Positions 63,907-64,000 of a stretch of DNA of 64,000 nt are shown in pieces. The stretch comes from Bacteroides sp. 224 (GTDB taxonomy: Bacteria; Bacteroidota; Bacteroidia; Bacteroidales; Bacteroidaceae). The first letter of the stretch is position 1, and each line of letters begins with the position of its first letter. Below the pieces are notes generated by a model that saw only the letters and a program-made list of their open reading frames with translations, was not told where the DNA came from and ran no database searches. The translations under genes and the position numbers were made by a program. The stretch lies in assembly GCF_010500995.1 (NCBI RefSeq), contig NZ_QVMK01000002.1, positions 191,429-255,428 on the forward strand, in the 5' to 3' direction.

Positions 63907-64000
63907 ACCTTTCTTATAATTGTCAAGCCATCTCGTAGGGGAAGTATTACTTTCTCCACACGTTTATCGGCTGCTACATAATCATTGAATCTTTTTATCC
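63903..64000 (-). CDS. Class I SAM-dependent O-methyltransferase, C-terminal part only
   Basis: The stop is at 63903-63905 and the frame runs off the window end. The 31 visible residues include FNDYVAADKRVEKVILPLRDGLTIIRKV, the standard C-terminus of the caffeoyl-CoA O-methyltransferase-like family, members of which include tRNA wobble-uridine methyltransferases. The rest lies outside the window. Confidence 0.8.
   Translation of the reverse strand, partial: IKRFNDYVAADKRVEKVILPLRDGLTIIRKV

Overview
The window is bacterial and almost certainly from Bacteroides or a close relative in the Bacteroidales. Indicators seen directly are two SusC/SusD-type polysaccharide-utilisation loci, promoters of the Bacteroides form (TTTG, about 19 bp, TAnnTTTG) in front of several genes, a thiamin TonB-receptor/PnuT/pyrophosphokinase operon under a TPP riboswitch, fused SecDF and RibBA proteins, and a COG3635 phosphomutase-like gene inside the threonine operon. 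Coding density is high and the replacement-free core looks chromosomal.

Layout. 1-11.5 kb: two divergent SusC/D loci. On the minus strand a DUF4957/DUF5123-type lipoprotein, a SusC and a SusD (cut by the window edge); on the plus strand a second SusC followed by a SusD that breaks off after about 140 residues and runs directly into a 5'-truncated Mpi-type serine invertase. The 737-bp gap between the two loci carries two nested pairs of inverted repeats. A TIM-barrel lipoprotein follows. 11.8-19.5 kb: a long minus-strand run argR - GNAT - argG - argC - argD - proC - cupin regulator - AMP-forming ligase. 19.7-23.6 kb: TPP riboswitch and thiamin uptake genes. 23.6-29.1 kb: thrA - apgM - thrC with a newly read 21-codon threonine-rich leader peptide. 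29.3-37.3 kb: ansA, radA, a GxxExxY nuclease-like gene enclosed in inverted repeats, an FAD dehydrogenase, a LuxR-type regulator and a TonB receptor. 37.3-46.2 kb: metA - U32 peptidase - zinc-ribbon operon, a 55-residue ferredoxin, aspC, ribBA, an LptF/G permease, a START-like protein. 46.3-51.1 kb: tRNA-Met, a tyrosine-phosphatase lipoprotein, small lipoproteins, a CvfB-like S1 protein and a candidate structured RNA. 51.3-57.1 kb: fucI - kinase - fucP with a divergent AraC regulator. 57.1-64 kb: DUF2007 protein, POT-like transporter, SecDF, LolE/FtsX-like permease, RbfA and the end of an O-methyltransferase.

The intergenic DNA is unusually rich in structured repeats, and that is where the most unexplained signal lies. 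Three kinds recur: (i) hairpins of a GA/CT-rich REP-like family (six copies) that sometimes supply codons to neighbouring genes; (ii) inverted repeats built from reiterated short words (eight or nine copies with different words), one of which encloses the GxxExxY gene; (iii) three clusters of tandem repeats with an exact 22-bp period and a GC-rich core. Other leads are the inverted regulatory module between the two SusC/D loci next to the invertase fragment, the threonine leader peptide, and the folded non-coding region near 50.9 kb. All functional calls come from reading motifs and known family features; no database search was possible.
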